DNA of 64,000 nucleotides, taken from Siphonodentalium dalli. Taxonomy: Eukaryota; Mollusca; Scaphopoda; Gadilida; Siphonodentaliidae. The DNA is taken from contig CP136064.1 in assembly GCA_032622095.1 (NCBI GenBank), positions 256,721,863-256,785,862 on the forward strand. Reading direction: 5' to 3'. Every line of letters begins with the position of its first letter. The first letter of the stretch is position 1. Below the pieces are notes generated by a model, which made no database searches, was not told the origin of the DNA, and worked only from the letters and a program-made list of their open reading frames with translations. Shown here one piece after another: positions 47,045 to 57,858 of this stretch. The position numbers and the translations under genes were made by a program.

Positions 47045-47405
47045 TAAAGTGATATGAAACACTCCGGTAGAGTGACCAAATAGAAGTGGAAAATAATCTT
47101 GCTCAAAGTAGTAAATTTTACAGATATTATATCCATTTTGACAACACAGGCCGTCATTCTCATATATCAATTAAATGCTGTGCCGCTCGATGGCGAAATC
47201 GTTTTAGTAGTAAATCGTCCCGAATCGAGTAGTAAATATTTACAATTGAGCGCAGTTCAGACGATGTTTTCAGACGATGGTACGGTTGATTTGCTTCAAA
47301 TTTTCAGCTATATTAGTAGAATGTTCCATTCATCCAGTTGGCATAGCGCCTGAATACTAACTTATCAGTTTCACGCACCCGAACAAGTACATAATATATA
47401 TTTAA
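47045..47405 (+). repeat. Dispersed repeat D, copy 2
   Basis: Matches 22,480-22,852 from GAAACACTCCGGTA to GAACAAGTACATAATAT in the same orientation. Confidence 0.8.
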
Positions 47406-50400
47406 GCATTTCCTCAAGAATATACTAACAGTATATAGTATCGTGATAGTATGAATCTGATATTACTCACAAAACACACTTTGTGTGAACCTATCATTTG
47501 TGTTTATATGCAACACACAAAGCGTGTGTGTTAAGCAAAACATTCAACACCGTGGCTATTTATTTTGGGAGAGTGAATCACGATGATCCATTAGTGTGTG
47601 CTATATCGGTATGTTGTAAACAATATGGTGTCAATTTTAACCACAATTCCGTTATTGGTGTCTCTCCGGTATTCAGTGTTTTGCGCAATCGCACACTCTT
47701 TAAGCACTGCACTGCAATATGGCTTGTGTTTACTAACAAGACGTACGATCTTGTCAATAACACGCTATTTACGCGATATATATGATCGGTATAAGAACAA
47801 AATATGTCTATATTCTAATATGCTTTATGTTTATGGCGGTTTAACGGGTGTGACTTTTTAACAAGAATACACATCGCGAATGCCATCCGTATCATTAAGT
47901 AGATTCAGGACCTGAGCTGCATGCTGAAAACAGTATACACTAAGGGTACGTAACACATCTGGCAATTATTCATGAAATTCCGCATAGATGTCCATCAATT
48001 GCACACTTCTGAATGATCAATTTTGAAAATACAGAATATGTGTATTGGATTAATTTACCGCTTATTAGACTATTGAAATGCAACGAGTTATTGCACAATT
48101 AATTCTTGTCATATATCTGAAGGTTAATTTTGGGCAAATATCAGTTGCATAAGATACTAAGGAATTACATATATATTACTGAGCATGTAGTAAGTTACCT
48201 ATTTGGGCATGCGCATTTTATAAATTGCTTGACGTTGATAACCTATCAGATTAAATCGATCTATATGACGAATTTGTAAAATTTTCAGGCATATTGTCTA
48301 GCGTCTGAACGCATCCTATAAACGTTTACACTGAGGCATATGAACATTATTTACATTATTGTACTCTAAACTTCTAAAGGAAATTTTTCAGATTTTGATT
48401 TAAAAAAAACTAATGAGAGCGACCAATTGAGCCATGCATAGTAATCGGTGATGCACGGTTATTTTATAAGCAGATTATTTAAATTGCATCCTACATGTAC
48501 CATAGCTCTCTGTGGTGGATTACATAAATAGATGTTAGTTGGTTACTTAGTTGGCTCGGGTTTAGCGCCGTTTTACCACCTAATTACACGTGTGATAAGT
48601 CAGGAATATCTGAAACAAATATAATCAACAAGTACAATTAGTATATGTAAACATATATATAATTATCAATTCTGTTCTTATGGTACGTTTACATTGTTAA
48701 ATTGTTACTCGGGCTTCTCGTGCGACTTTCATTCTTTCTTCGAACCATTATCAACTGGTGTAAGAATAAACTGCTTTGGTCTGCTGGTAGTTGATTATTT
48801 TTTTTGTCTGGCCTAAACTGACATGACTCATAGTGAATTGTCAATTGCCAGAGTACTGATAAGAGCGCGTTCACTATCAGTAATCATGTTGTGATCACAG
48901 CAATCTGCGACACATGACTTCACACAGATCTGTATAAAGATCTACAGCAATGTTAAAGTACCTAATATTCATTATCATTATATAACTCTGCAAAAACGAG
49001 ATAAACAAAAACATGACGGTGAGCATTGGAAACGGTCAAAGCTTTGCAGGATATTCTGAAAAACAGATTTAAATTAAAATATTTGAATTTACCTGCGCAA
49101 TCAGCGATATTTATTGGCAAATCAACCGGGGGGGGGGGGTCAGGTAGAAAATGGTGCAAAAACAAATATTTGTTTCCGCACGGTTTATGGGAGCCACCCC
49201 CAAACTCATTTCAATTGACTCTACCAAGCTTTTCCAATTAATTTCCAGACTGTTCTGGTATATTATATTATACTGTTCCGTTCCCTAGATGAATATTTAA
49301 TCCATATCCACTATCCACTCTGATCCTACCTAGATACATGTACATTTATAAATCGCTAGTAGGAAGTTCAAAGTTCAACATGACTGAAAAAAATGTCCCA
49401 ACAGCTTGTCAAAATTAATTTTATCCTCCTAATTCAGCTTGATTGAATATATATATAAGCTTCTCACATGCTCAGGTATGCCCATATGCACATGCAGTAC
49501 CTGTCTAATATACCTGGAAATACGAATATACCTGAACATACCAGAATATAACATGAATAAATGTGCTGGTGGTTTGCAGAGATGTCTCAGCCAAAGATTA
49601 ATGTTGTTGAATATTGTTCATCGGGTCCAGCACATCTACTGAATGGGCTGAATGTCTCAAATCATGATAAGATAAATGTGCCCAAGCGACGTAATGAAAC
49701 ATAAACAAACCCACATATATCTGCACATATGCGTTTACGGAAAATATACATATATGACTGCGAAAATGGGTCACATAAATTGCTGCTAAAAATAAATATA
49801 TTAAAACAAATTATTAAAAATAAATGACGTTGCTCACTGCTGAATTTCCCATATTACGAAGTCGAGACCGATATATCCGTCTGCCATGGTCAACCGGGTA
49901 GCAGTTTTATCCTATTGGTTACAATACACCAAATACAAATTAATAGAGTGATTTCCCCTGGCACTACCAAGCTAGGATCAGCATAAATCAAATTCTGGCA
50001 GCTGAATGGTCAATGATACATGGATGAAAAGTGCACGAAAAAATGCACAAAAATGTGTTTCCCGTCGAGAAACATCAAATATAACCACATGGTAAACGGT
50101 TATGGCTGTGCAAGTGGCGAATAATTTATGGGAGGTGTTTGTGTTTTTTTCGATGTCATTTTTTTCTCAATTTTAAGGGTAGTGTGACGTTACACTGTAC
50201 CACGCTAACAAGTACTTTTGGGCACATTGCTGTGTGTCTAAAAGGACGTTCTTTAATTTCAAATACTCGTGCAGGGTCAAAGCTTGCCTGCGAATATAGG
50301 CCAGCGGGATTTGTTAACACTGAGGCCTATGTAAATCATTTGGTGTATTGTAACCTTTTATCCCACTGCTGCGGTAAAAGGATTCGTAAAATTTCAAAAT

Positions 50401-50464
50401 GGGAACAACTGGCTATCTGCGTAAATTAACGTAAGTGAAATTGCACGGTGACACGCGCTTCGCA
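47406..50464. other. Long stretch without a recognised gene
   Basis: AT-rich DNA. Notable only for a 12-G tract at 49,128-49,139 beside a GTTTCCGCACGG context similar to the C/G-rich repeats near 15.4 and 17.7 kb. ORFs up to 96 codons have no known domain. I checked for tRNA-like cloverleaf text and found none. Confidence 0.5.
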
Positions 50465-50517
50465 TCAGACGATTGAAGTTAAGCAACGCCGAGCCTACAT
50501 AGTATTTTGATTGGGAC
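50465..50517 (+). pseudogene. 5S rRNA-like fragment
   Basis: The stretch GAAGTTAAGCAACGCCGAGC followed by TAGTATTTTGATTGGGAC lines up with the 3' half of eukaryotic 5S rRNA (consensus ...GAAGTTAAGCAACGTCGGGC...TAGTACTTGGATGGGTGAC) at most positions. The 5' half and the last part of the gene are not recognisable. It may be a decayed 5S pseudogene or the remnant of a 5S-derived SINE. Confidence 0.65.
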
Positions 50518-50739
50518 ATTTTCCCCAATCGGTAAATGTAATGCCAAACATGGGCAATGCCATTGTCATTAAGAACATGTTTAGCTGTGATACCACATAC
50601 CGATGTAGATCACATATAGATGTGTACATATATGCTTTGAATGCATGATAGAGTCACGACACAGTTCAACTTACTTTGGTCAACCTGATCACTGGGACCT
50701 GTAACTAATATAGTTAGTATGTCATATAATTATGTGTTA

Positions 50740-50906
50740 TATATAAGGATTAACTGTCATGTGGACTGTTTTTATGGAGATGTAACCGTGAGGTAAGTGG
50801 ACATAACTTGTGTAAAACCCGAAGGGTTTTACATACAAGTTATGACCACTTACCTCCCGGTTACATCTCCATAAATATAGTCCACATGACAGTTAATCCT
50901 TATATT
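50740..50906. mobile_element. Foldback element, 167 bp
   Basis: Arms AAGGATTAACTGTCATGTGG ... GGAGATGTAACC ... GTAAGTGG and their complements meet at AAAACCCGAAGGGTTTT. Few mismatches. Confidence 0.88.
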
Positions 50907-51225
50907 TATATACATTTAGCGAAAAAGCCACTTTTGTAAATGTATTTAAATCGAAAAGTGTATTGTGACAAAAACAGCTCAAAATACCCATAGCACCCTT
51001 GGCAAAAGTTAATAGGAACAATTTCTCTTAATATTGAAACCCGATGATGTATTAAGTCAATCCTGCGCGAGTCCAAATGCGCCCAAAACATTACGCGTTC
51101 GTCTTTCCAAACCCAATGGCGTATCGATGGTGTTATGAGCTTGGTGTTATGAGCCGTTGCGCATTCACCGAGAAATAACTGCAACTAGCCACGTGGGCGC
51201 TCTTTAAAACACTTCTCCAAATATG

Positions 51226-51478
51226 TCCGTTATTTCGTCAAAGACACCTTTTCAAATATCTCCGTTATTTCGTTTATTAAAATAATTTCATATTTATATA
51301 TTTCGTTCTATATTTCTCCCTATTTCGCTATTTCGCTGTATGTTCCTATTTCGAGTTTTCGTTCTATTTCGCTATTTCGCTATTTCGCTGTATTTTCCTA
51401 TTTCGATTTTCGATGTATTTTCCTATTTCGCTTTTTCGTTTTATTTTATATTTCGATATTTCGCTATATTTGACATAT
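51226..51478. repeat. Degenerate (TATTTCGC)n tract
   Basis: Repeated CTATTTCGCTATTTCG and TTTTCCTATTTCG blocks. The apparent Phe/Tyr-rich ORF is repeat-derived. Confidence 0.85.
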
Positions 51479-52049
51479 TATGGGATATGGTATTATATGA
51501 TACCCAACATTCTGATATTCAATCGAACATCACGTGCCTCCCGTGGTCGCGATTGTATACCAAGAGCCATCATATCGTGGACTCCGATAAGATATCTCTT
51601 GGTAGTCAAGCTTGTGCGTATTGCCTGCTTTCAACATATACAAAAATGGGATAATTATTTATAGTGAAAATAAAAGTCAACCTATTTGCCCACGTTTCGT
51701 GGTGATTATGGATTTACATACTATATATTATAATTTCTCACATCTATACCCGCGACGAATGCCTCACGTCCCTTTAGCAATCGGCGACATGTTCCTTGTG
51801 GGTGTGTGTAATGAGCTGGATTGTGTAGATAAGCTGATAACACGCACCCAATATACGGTAGAACTGATTATTGCATCGCTGATCGGGCTACGCGGTGATG
51901 ATGTAGTTACGACCTGCCCGATACATGTACAGCTACCGCACAAGTAAGTGGAGTGCTATGTTTCGTTGAAAAAGGACAATGTCGTCGGAGGATGGATGTT
52001 GCCGTCAGTTCATTCGCAAGCGAGGTGAAGTCACGGTTAGTTTATGTGT

Positions 52050-52192
52050 TACCAGCAAATAAAATAATTGAAATTATGCCCCTTAATTGGTATTTGTGTA
52101 GGGAAACTAGAGTCACCATAAAAAATTAGTTTATGCTGACTCGAGTTTCCCTACACAAATGTCAATAAAGGGGCATAATTTCAATTATTTTA
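52050..52192. mobile_element. Foldback element, 143 bp, plus duplicated right end
   Basis: Arms TAAAATAATTGAAATTATGC and TTTGTGTAGGGAAACT with complements. The right end (TTTCAATTATTTTATGAACG) is repeated directly at about 52,207. Confidence 0.82.
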
Positions 52193-52558
52193 TGAACGAA
52201 TTATTATTTCAATTATTTTATGAACGAAAAAAGAAATGCATAGATTGTTAATTCCGCGACCATTTGTGTGCGATTGTTCGCCAATCATATACGTTGGTCG
52301 CCAACTTGGGGAGGGTTGGTGTTACGCCGAGTTTTTGAATAACTGACGAGTTATGTCGTACATGTAGCTCACGATTTCTGAAATAACAATCGCTGAATTC
52401 TGTGGGAGCTCACGAGTTCTGTAGTAAATTCAACGAGTTATTTAGTAATATGAGGTCATGATTTCTGTACTTTTTTTTTCAAAAGACGCGTTTGGGCTTT
52501 ATACATTATTATATAGTAAATTCAATGTTTATTTGTGTAAGATTGTACGTGGCGGATG

Positions 52559-52958
52559 TTAACCCTTTACCCAACAAACCGGCCAAACCCGGCCAAATAA
52601 AGCTTCAACAGCCTAAAATATCTTCGGTCTGTCTCAATAAAACCATACAAATATGGATATCATTGGAACCGGCTCCTTGACCACATTGTGATAGTTACAG
52701 TTATACCCTGTGCCAATGCATTCTCTTATATATGCGAGTCGACCATAGGTCGCCTCGCATATATAAGAGAATGCATTGGCCTAAAAAAAATCTTTTTTTA
52801 ACACTTTTTACCATTTTTTCTTACATTCTTTAACAATATTATAATTTTTAATGTGTTAAGCCAATGCATTCTCTTATATATGCGAGGCGACCTATGGTCG
52901 ACTCGCATATATAAGAGAATGCATTGGCACAGGGCCCTTCTGTTGGGTAAAGGGTTAA
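52559..52958 (-). mobile_element. TTAA MITE shell A, copy 5 (reverse)
   Basis: Bounded by TTAA; hairpins 52,712-52,780 and 52,861-52,930; same orientation as copy 4. Confidence 0.93.
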
Positions 52959-53422
52959 TGTTGTTGTATATATAGCTCAACTTGATGGTGGTCATTCGGC
53001 ACCCCGCCGTTTCTCGACTGATCGGGTCGTTGAAAACAATTGATATACAGGGATAAATTGTACCGATTGTTGTCACGGGATAAGTGCCGTTTACCTCAGA
53101 CGTCTTAAGTAGGCACTAATAAATGAATCATATAAAGAGCGTTCCTTGTCAGCTTAGAAAATATAAATACACAGGAGAACACGCGTGTGGCAGTTGGTTT
53201 GGTGATACGACACGAGTGTTCGCGTGGACGGGTAGAACGAGAAGCCGAGTCTCGAGTTGTATCCTTCCGTCATGGCACAAGTGACGCGTCGACAAACCTT
53301 ATTAACTCACGCTTCGTACTGTTTGGTAACACAACACCTGTCCTTGAATCTGAGAATTAAAAACAAACAGACTAACAATGTGTATTTAGGTAGATACACG
53401 ACGTGTTTTGGCATGTGTGCTG

Positions 53423-53960
53423 AGATAAGATAAGATAAGATGATTTATTGCAATAGACCAATGGAGGCAGTTGCAAATAACAGTTAGTACATGAAAAGTT
53501 ACACATTAAAATAAAATACATGTAATAGGCATATGTACGATATATAATCCTTAGTATTATAAATTAATACTTTCAACGTGTATTTCCCCATATTGCCATT
53601 CTGTCTTTTTAGAAAGAATAACCGGATCATGTTACACAAGGAATTGATTATTTGTTTGTCCTTGTTTTTCATTATGAAGATGAACTTATCATCATCACTC
53701 ATGTTTATGAAATCTATGCTGTGCAATATTAAACAAGTCTATTCTAAAATCAGCGTACGCACTGCAATCCATAATAAAATGTTTTTATGTCACGGTTCAT
53801 CTCACATGTGACAAATTCTGTCTTTTAATGGCATTTTCGGTTGCGTTGTGTCGACCCTTTTCTATAGCTAAAATATGATTGCTAACACGTAGTCGAGTGA
53901 ACATCTCTCTTGCCTCTGACGATCGAACGTGCCTGAGGTACGGTTCTATATCATAATTGT
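53423..53960 (-). pseudogene. LINE 3'-end relic (zinc-knuckle-type tail)
   Basis: On the minus strand, from about 53,960: YLRHVRSSEAREMFTRLRVS, HILAIEKGRHN, then DLFNIAQHRF and DDDKFIFIMKNKDKQIINS. These are the typical end of certain LINE ORF2 proteins after the RT, where a Cys/His cluster is followed by a helical 'FxxLMSxxD' box. It closes with (TATCT)n (53,423-53,440). Several frameshifts and stops. No RT core is present. Confidence 0.65.
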
Positions 53961-54084
53961 GTGATGATGCTTATTTGTATAGGTGTGTCATAATAAGTAA
54001 TATACTGCTGTATTGTATTCGCTTTCATCGATAAATACATACTGGTTTTGACATCACACCTAATTGCTGTTATATATCGATGAA

Positions 54085-55480
54085 ATGAAAAAAATTAGAA
54101 TTTTATTTTTTTTAATAATAATGATTGCAGCAGCCTCTTATTGGATCACAGAACCGAAGACAGAGACCACTCCCCCGCAAAGATTACGAAGTAAGTGTAT
54201 CATCCTATGGATCATATTGTAACACTCTTGGTGCCTACATATTATGCACCAAGCTGTAAGTGCTATGGCAGCCTATACATTCTGAAACATTGGTTTATTG
54301 AAAACCACATTTCAAGTAACAAGGACCAGCCAATCCTGTTATGAATATTAGTTATCTCACACGTCTGACAAATTCGCTTTTTTTTTGCAGAATCGATGGA
54401 CAAACTGTTCCAAAATCATTTAAAATAAGTATCTTTTTCCCGTATAACACCCCACCCCAATAATACATAACCGTGAATTGATTACAGGTTTGACCTCCTG
54501 GTCAAGTGGTCATTGATATGATACGTTATATTTTAGTCATTTTTGCGGTGTTCGGATAATCTGAACATATCTAGGAAAAGGCATGTTCGTGCATGTATCA
54601 AACATTTAACATCATATATATATTGCGAACTATTTTAATACTGGTTGCATTAGTTGTTCCAAAATCGAGTTCAATAGAGATGTCTATTCGTGTAGTTTTG
54701 CAAACACCAGCGCAGCCATTATTGATTTTCTTTTAACCCTTTACCCAACAGAACGGCCCTGTGCCAATGCATTCTCTTATATATGCGAGTCGACCATATG
54801 TCGCCTCGCATATATAAGAGAATGCATTGGCTTAACACATATTAAAACTGATAAAATTGTCAAAGAATGTAGAAAAAGATTATAAAAAATGTTAAAAAAT
54901 GTAAGAAAAAATTATAAAATTGTTAAAGAATGTAAGAAAAAAATGGCAATTTTTTTTTTTAGGCCAATGCATTCTCTTATATATGCGAGGCGACATATGG
55001 TCGACTCGCATATATAAGAGAATGCATTGGTACTGGGCATAACTGTAACCATCACAATATGGTCAATGAACCGGTTCCAATGATATCCATATTTGTATGG
55101 TGTTATTGAGACAGACCGAATATATTTTAGGCTGTTGAAGCTTTATTTGGGCGTTTTTGGCCGTTTTGTTGGGTAAAGGGTTAAATAATTATGTTCTTGA
55201 ATGATTCATACAGGCAATGGCTTTTCACCCAAATCGCTCGGATTAGTCAAACACCACAAAAATGACAACTTAATTAAACATAACGGTACTTTTTTCGTAA
55301 CGGCATCAGTTTGCCCTACCATCATTATAGCTAGTATGCAAGACCACAGCATCATAACAGACTAGCAGGATCACTTGATCAGGGTGTACTAGTTATTTTC
55401 CTTTGTTTCAGAGTCTCAATTACGATCAGGGACACAACAAGCCGTACGAGATTTACGCACAGAAGCAAGCTGAAGAACTG
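54085..55480 (+). CDS. Candidate small-exon gene start, type II membrane protein
   Basis: Exon 1, 54,085-54,190: ATG, then MKKIRILFFLIIMIAAASYW (signal anchor), a Thr/Pro-rich stem, and a perfect donor GTAAGT in phase 1. Exon 2 would start at 54,391 after TTTTTTTTTGCAG and reads KSMDKLFQNHLK; its end (AAAATAAGTATC) lacks the G of a normal GTAAGT donor. Exon 3, 55,412-55,480, lies between CTTTGTTTCAG and GTAAGA and reads SLNYDQGHNKPYEIYAQKQ. Phases fit if exon 2 ends at the AAA. The layout suits a Golgi enzyme, but no catalytic domain follows before the LINE at 56.4 kb, so identity is unknown. A shell-A MITE lies in intron 2. The gene may be dead. Confidence 0.38.
54733..55184 (+). mobile_element. 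TTAA MITE shell A, copy 6 (long spacer)
   Basis: 452 bp, TTAA-bounded, hairpins 54,761-54,832 and 54,962-55,033. The spacer is about 50 bp longer through duplication of the ATTATAAAATTGTTAAAGAA unit. The tail is more diverged (TTGGGCGTTTTTGG). Confidence 0.92.
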
Positions 55481-56423
55481 GTAAGAACTACCAGGCAGGC
55501 ATTGTTTGGGTCAAAATGAGTACCGAACGCTGTCGTAACCCCATAGTCAGTTACCGAGGTGCATGGCTACGGGTTGTTTCTGAGAATACAAGTGTTTTAT
55601 AATTCCTACAAGAGCGTTTGGTAGGGCTTTAATTATTCATCGCGAATTCAATGTATCGCGATACCCTTTCAAACAATGTGCGTATCGTATCGTGTCATGT
55701 GCATCGCGATGCATAAAATTAACTAATTCCTGAAGATGGGCGTATGCATAAGCAATGTACTCTCAAGTGTACATGTTTATTATGTGTATTTGAATCATCT
55801 AGCTAACTCCATCTCCAATTACTATACTAATCTGATCATTCAGGTCGTATTTATCTGGAAGCACTAATTTAGTGTATCGTGATATGTCTTGGACAAAAAC
55901 AAGGTACATGGCTATAAAAACGTATCGTTGGTCATGTATCATGTGTCGTATCGTATAGTGACCAAGTTACAGCCCTAGCGTTTGGCTCTTGTCGATTTTG
56001 TGAATAGTGGACAAGTGATTGACTCCAGTAAGTCAGACATGGGCATGTGGAGTAATTATGTAAGTACTGCACATAGTTAACGACATATTTTGACCCCATA
56101 ATATGACAACGTAAGAGTGTACTAGTCTTATTTGAAGTTTTTAGGCGTCGTGTCGCTTTAGGCAGTCATTACGGAAACAACCCTGTCATATGGACCAGGA
56201 CAGTTGATATGACCGATTTATAACAACACTTATCTTCGATAAACAAAGCTAAATAAACATATTCAATTGGACATCGGCAAATATTTGTTAATAATGAGCC
56301 GTTGACCCCAGATGAGCAACCATCTTACCGATATGTTGAGGTGATGATATCCCCCCCCCCTTTGGCGAGGAAGAGGCGGAATAGCACCAAGGAGTGTTAA
56401 CATAATGTCTGTACCAAATTACA
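55481..56423. other. No further gene recognised
   Basis: Possible intron of the 54-55-kb candidate. No further exon was identified. Confidence 0.4.
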
Positions 56424-57858
56424 AATAGGATCGCTCAACGTAGGTGGTATTCTGATAAAAGTGATTGACCCTGAATTCCATGATTTTCTTTCCTCGTATT
56501 ATGATATATTTGATATATTATGATATATGTTTTCAGGAAAACAAAAAACCAATATACCTGGTTTTCAAATATTATTCATCCAGAATAGAAAAACTATTTC
56601 TAGATATAGATCAGGCGGAATTGCACTTTTAGCGAAAAGAGAACTACATGGATTAGTCCAGACAGTAGACGGTTTCTGTGATTATGTTGCTTGGTTCATA
56701 ATTAATGGAACTAACCCCGTTGTTGTCGGTAACGCGTTCATCCTACCAGAATGTAGTTTCTATAGCTCATCGGATTGCTTTCAGAAAATGTACAGCTCCA
56801 TTGTGGATGTTTAGTTGAAATGGAATACACTAATTATGATTGGAGATTTCAACCCCAGAACTGCTAAACTTATTGACCATATTCCTTCAGAAAATGAATT
56901 TGCCAAATCACTCGAGCCAAGAGCCTCACAAGACAAAAAAAAACGAATAAATTCGGATACCAGTTGATTGATTTATACGAACCCGCCGACCTATATATTG
57001 GAAATGGTAGACTGGGATCAGATAAAGGTATCGGCCATGTGACATGTAGGAATGTGAGTGTTGTGGATTACCTCCTATTCAACGAGAGCTCTCTGACCCA
57101 TAGCACAGATTGTTCGGTCCAAGACCATAACAATCTCCTGGCTTATGTACATGGATCAATCACATTCATAGTGTCTGTGTCCCAGAATTCTGGCGATTGC
57201 GGAAATGTCCCTGATGAAATAGCCGCATCTGACCATATAAAAAATATATCGCCTAATCAAATTACCCAAGGGAACCCGGAATGTCTGGTAATTTTGTAAG
57301 CTTTCTTGATTACGAAGCCATAGATAGACTGGTAGTTAATCTAGATGACCTTGAGGATAGATATTGTGTTGTACCATCGGACATTTCTGATGTAAATGAT
57401 AGACTTAAATGTTTATACATCAATGCCGCCTCTTCCACACTTGGCACACGAATTTCATCAAGCAAGAGATCTAAAACTAAAGGGCGTAATCATTTACCAT
57501 GGTTCTCAAAAGATTATAACAATTCCAGCCGACAGTATCGAAAAACGCGGAAACAGTTTAGAACTAACCCAACCGCCAATAATAACCATAATATGATTGA
57601 AGCCAGAAATAATTGCAAACGAATTTTGCGTCTAAATAAACGTAAGTTTGACTCGAGTATGACAAATAAGATAAAACAGTCAAAATCCGAAAATGTCCGC
57701 AACTACTGGAAACTGATCAATTCCGTTATTGGCAAAAATAGAAAATCAGAGAAAATGCCATCATTAACAGAGTTCTATGACTACTTTAAACATAAGAATA
57801 AGGCTGCCCCAGTCGTGAATGTAGGACATAGCCTGAACTCACAATCACTATATTCCGG
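56424..57858 (+). pseudogene. LINE ORF2 5' part: endonuclease and linker
   Basis: From 56,424 the frame opens with QIGSLNVGGI, an APE-endonuclease start. It continues PEFHDFLSSYYDIF, a stop, IPGFQILF, RSGGIALLAKREL (56,527-56,814), IMIGDFNPRTAK (56,834), then LIDLYEPADLYIGNGRLGSD and VSVVDYLLF (56,964-57,299). The linker WFSKDYNNSSRQYRKTRKQ ends at FYDYFKHKNK (57,281-57,858). Frameshifts near 56,815, 56,940 and 57,290 inactivate it. A 4.8-kb element interrupts the frame at 57,859; the RT resumes at 62,671. Confidence 0.85.

Noticed and set aside
51340-51664. Phe/Tyr-rich ORFs suggesting membrane helices
   Set aside because: Produced by the TATTTCGC simple repeat.
18737-55184. CRISPR-like array of regularly repeated palindromes
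   Set aside because: Spacers are not unique, spacing is irregular, each pair sits in transposon ends, and the DNA is eukaryotic.
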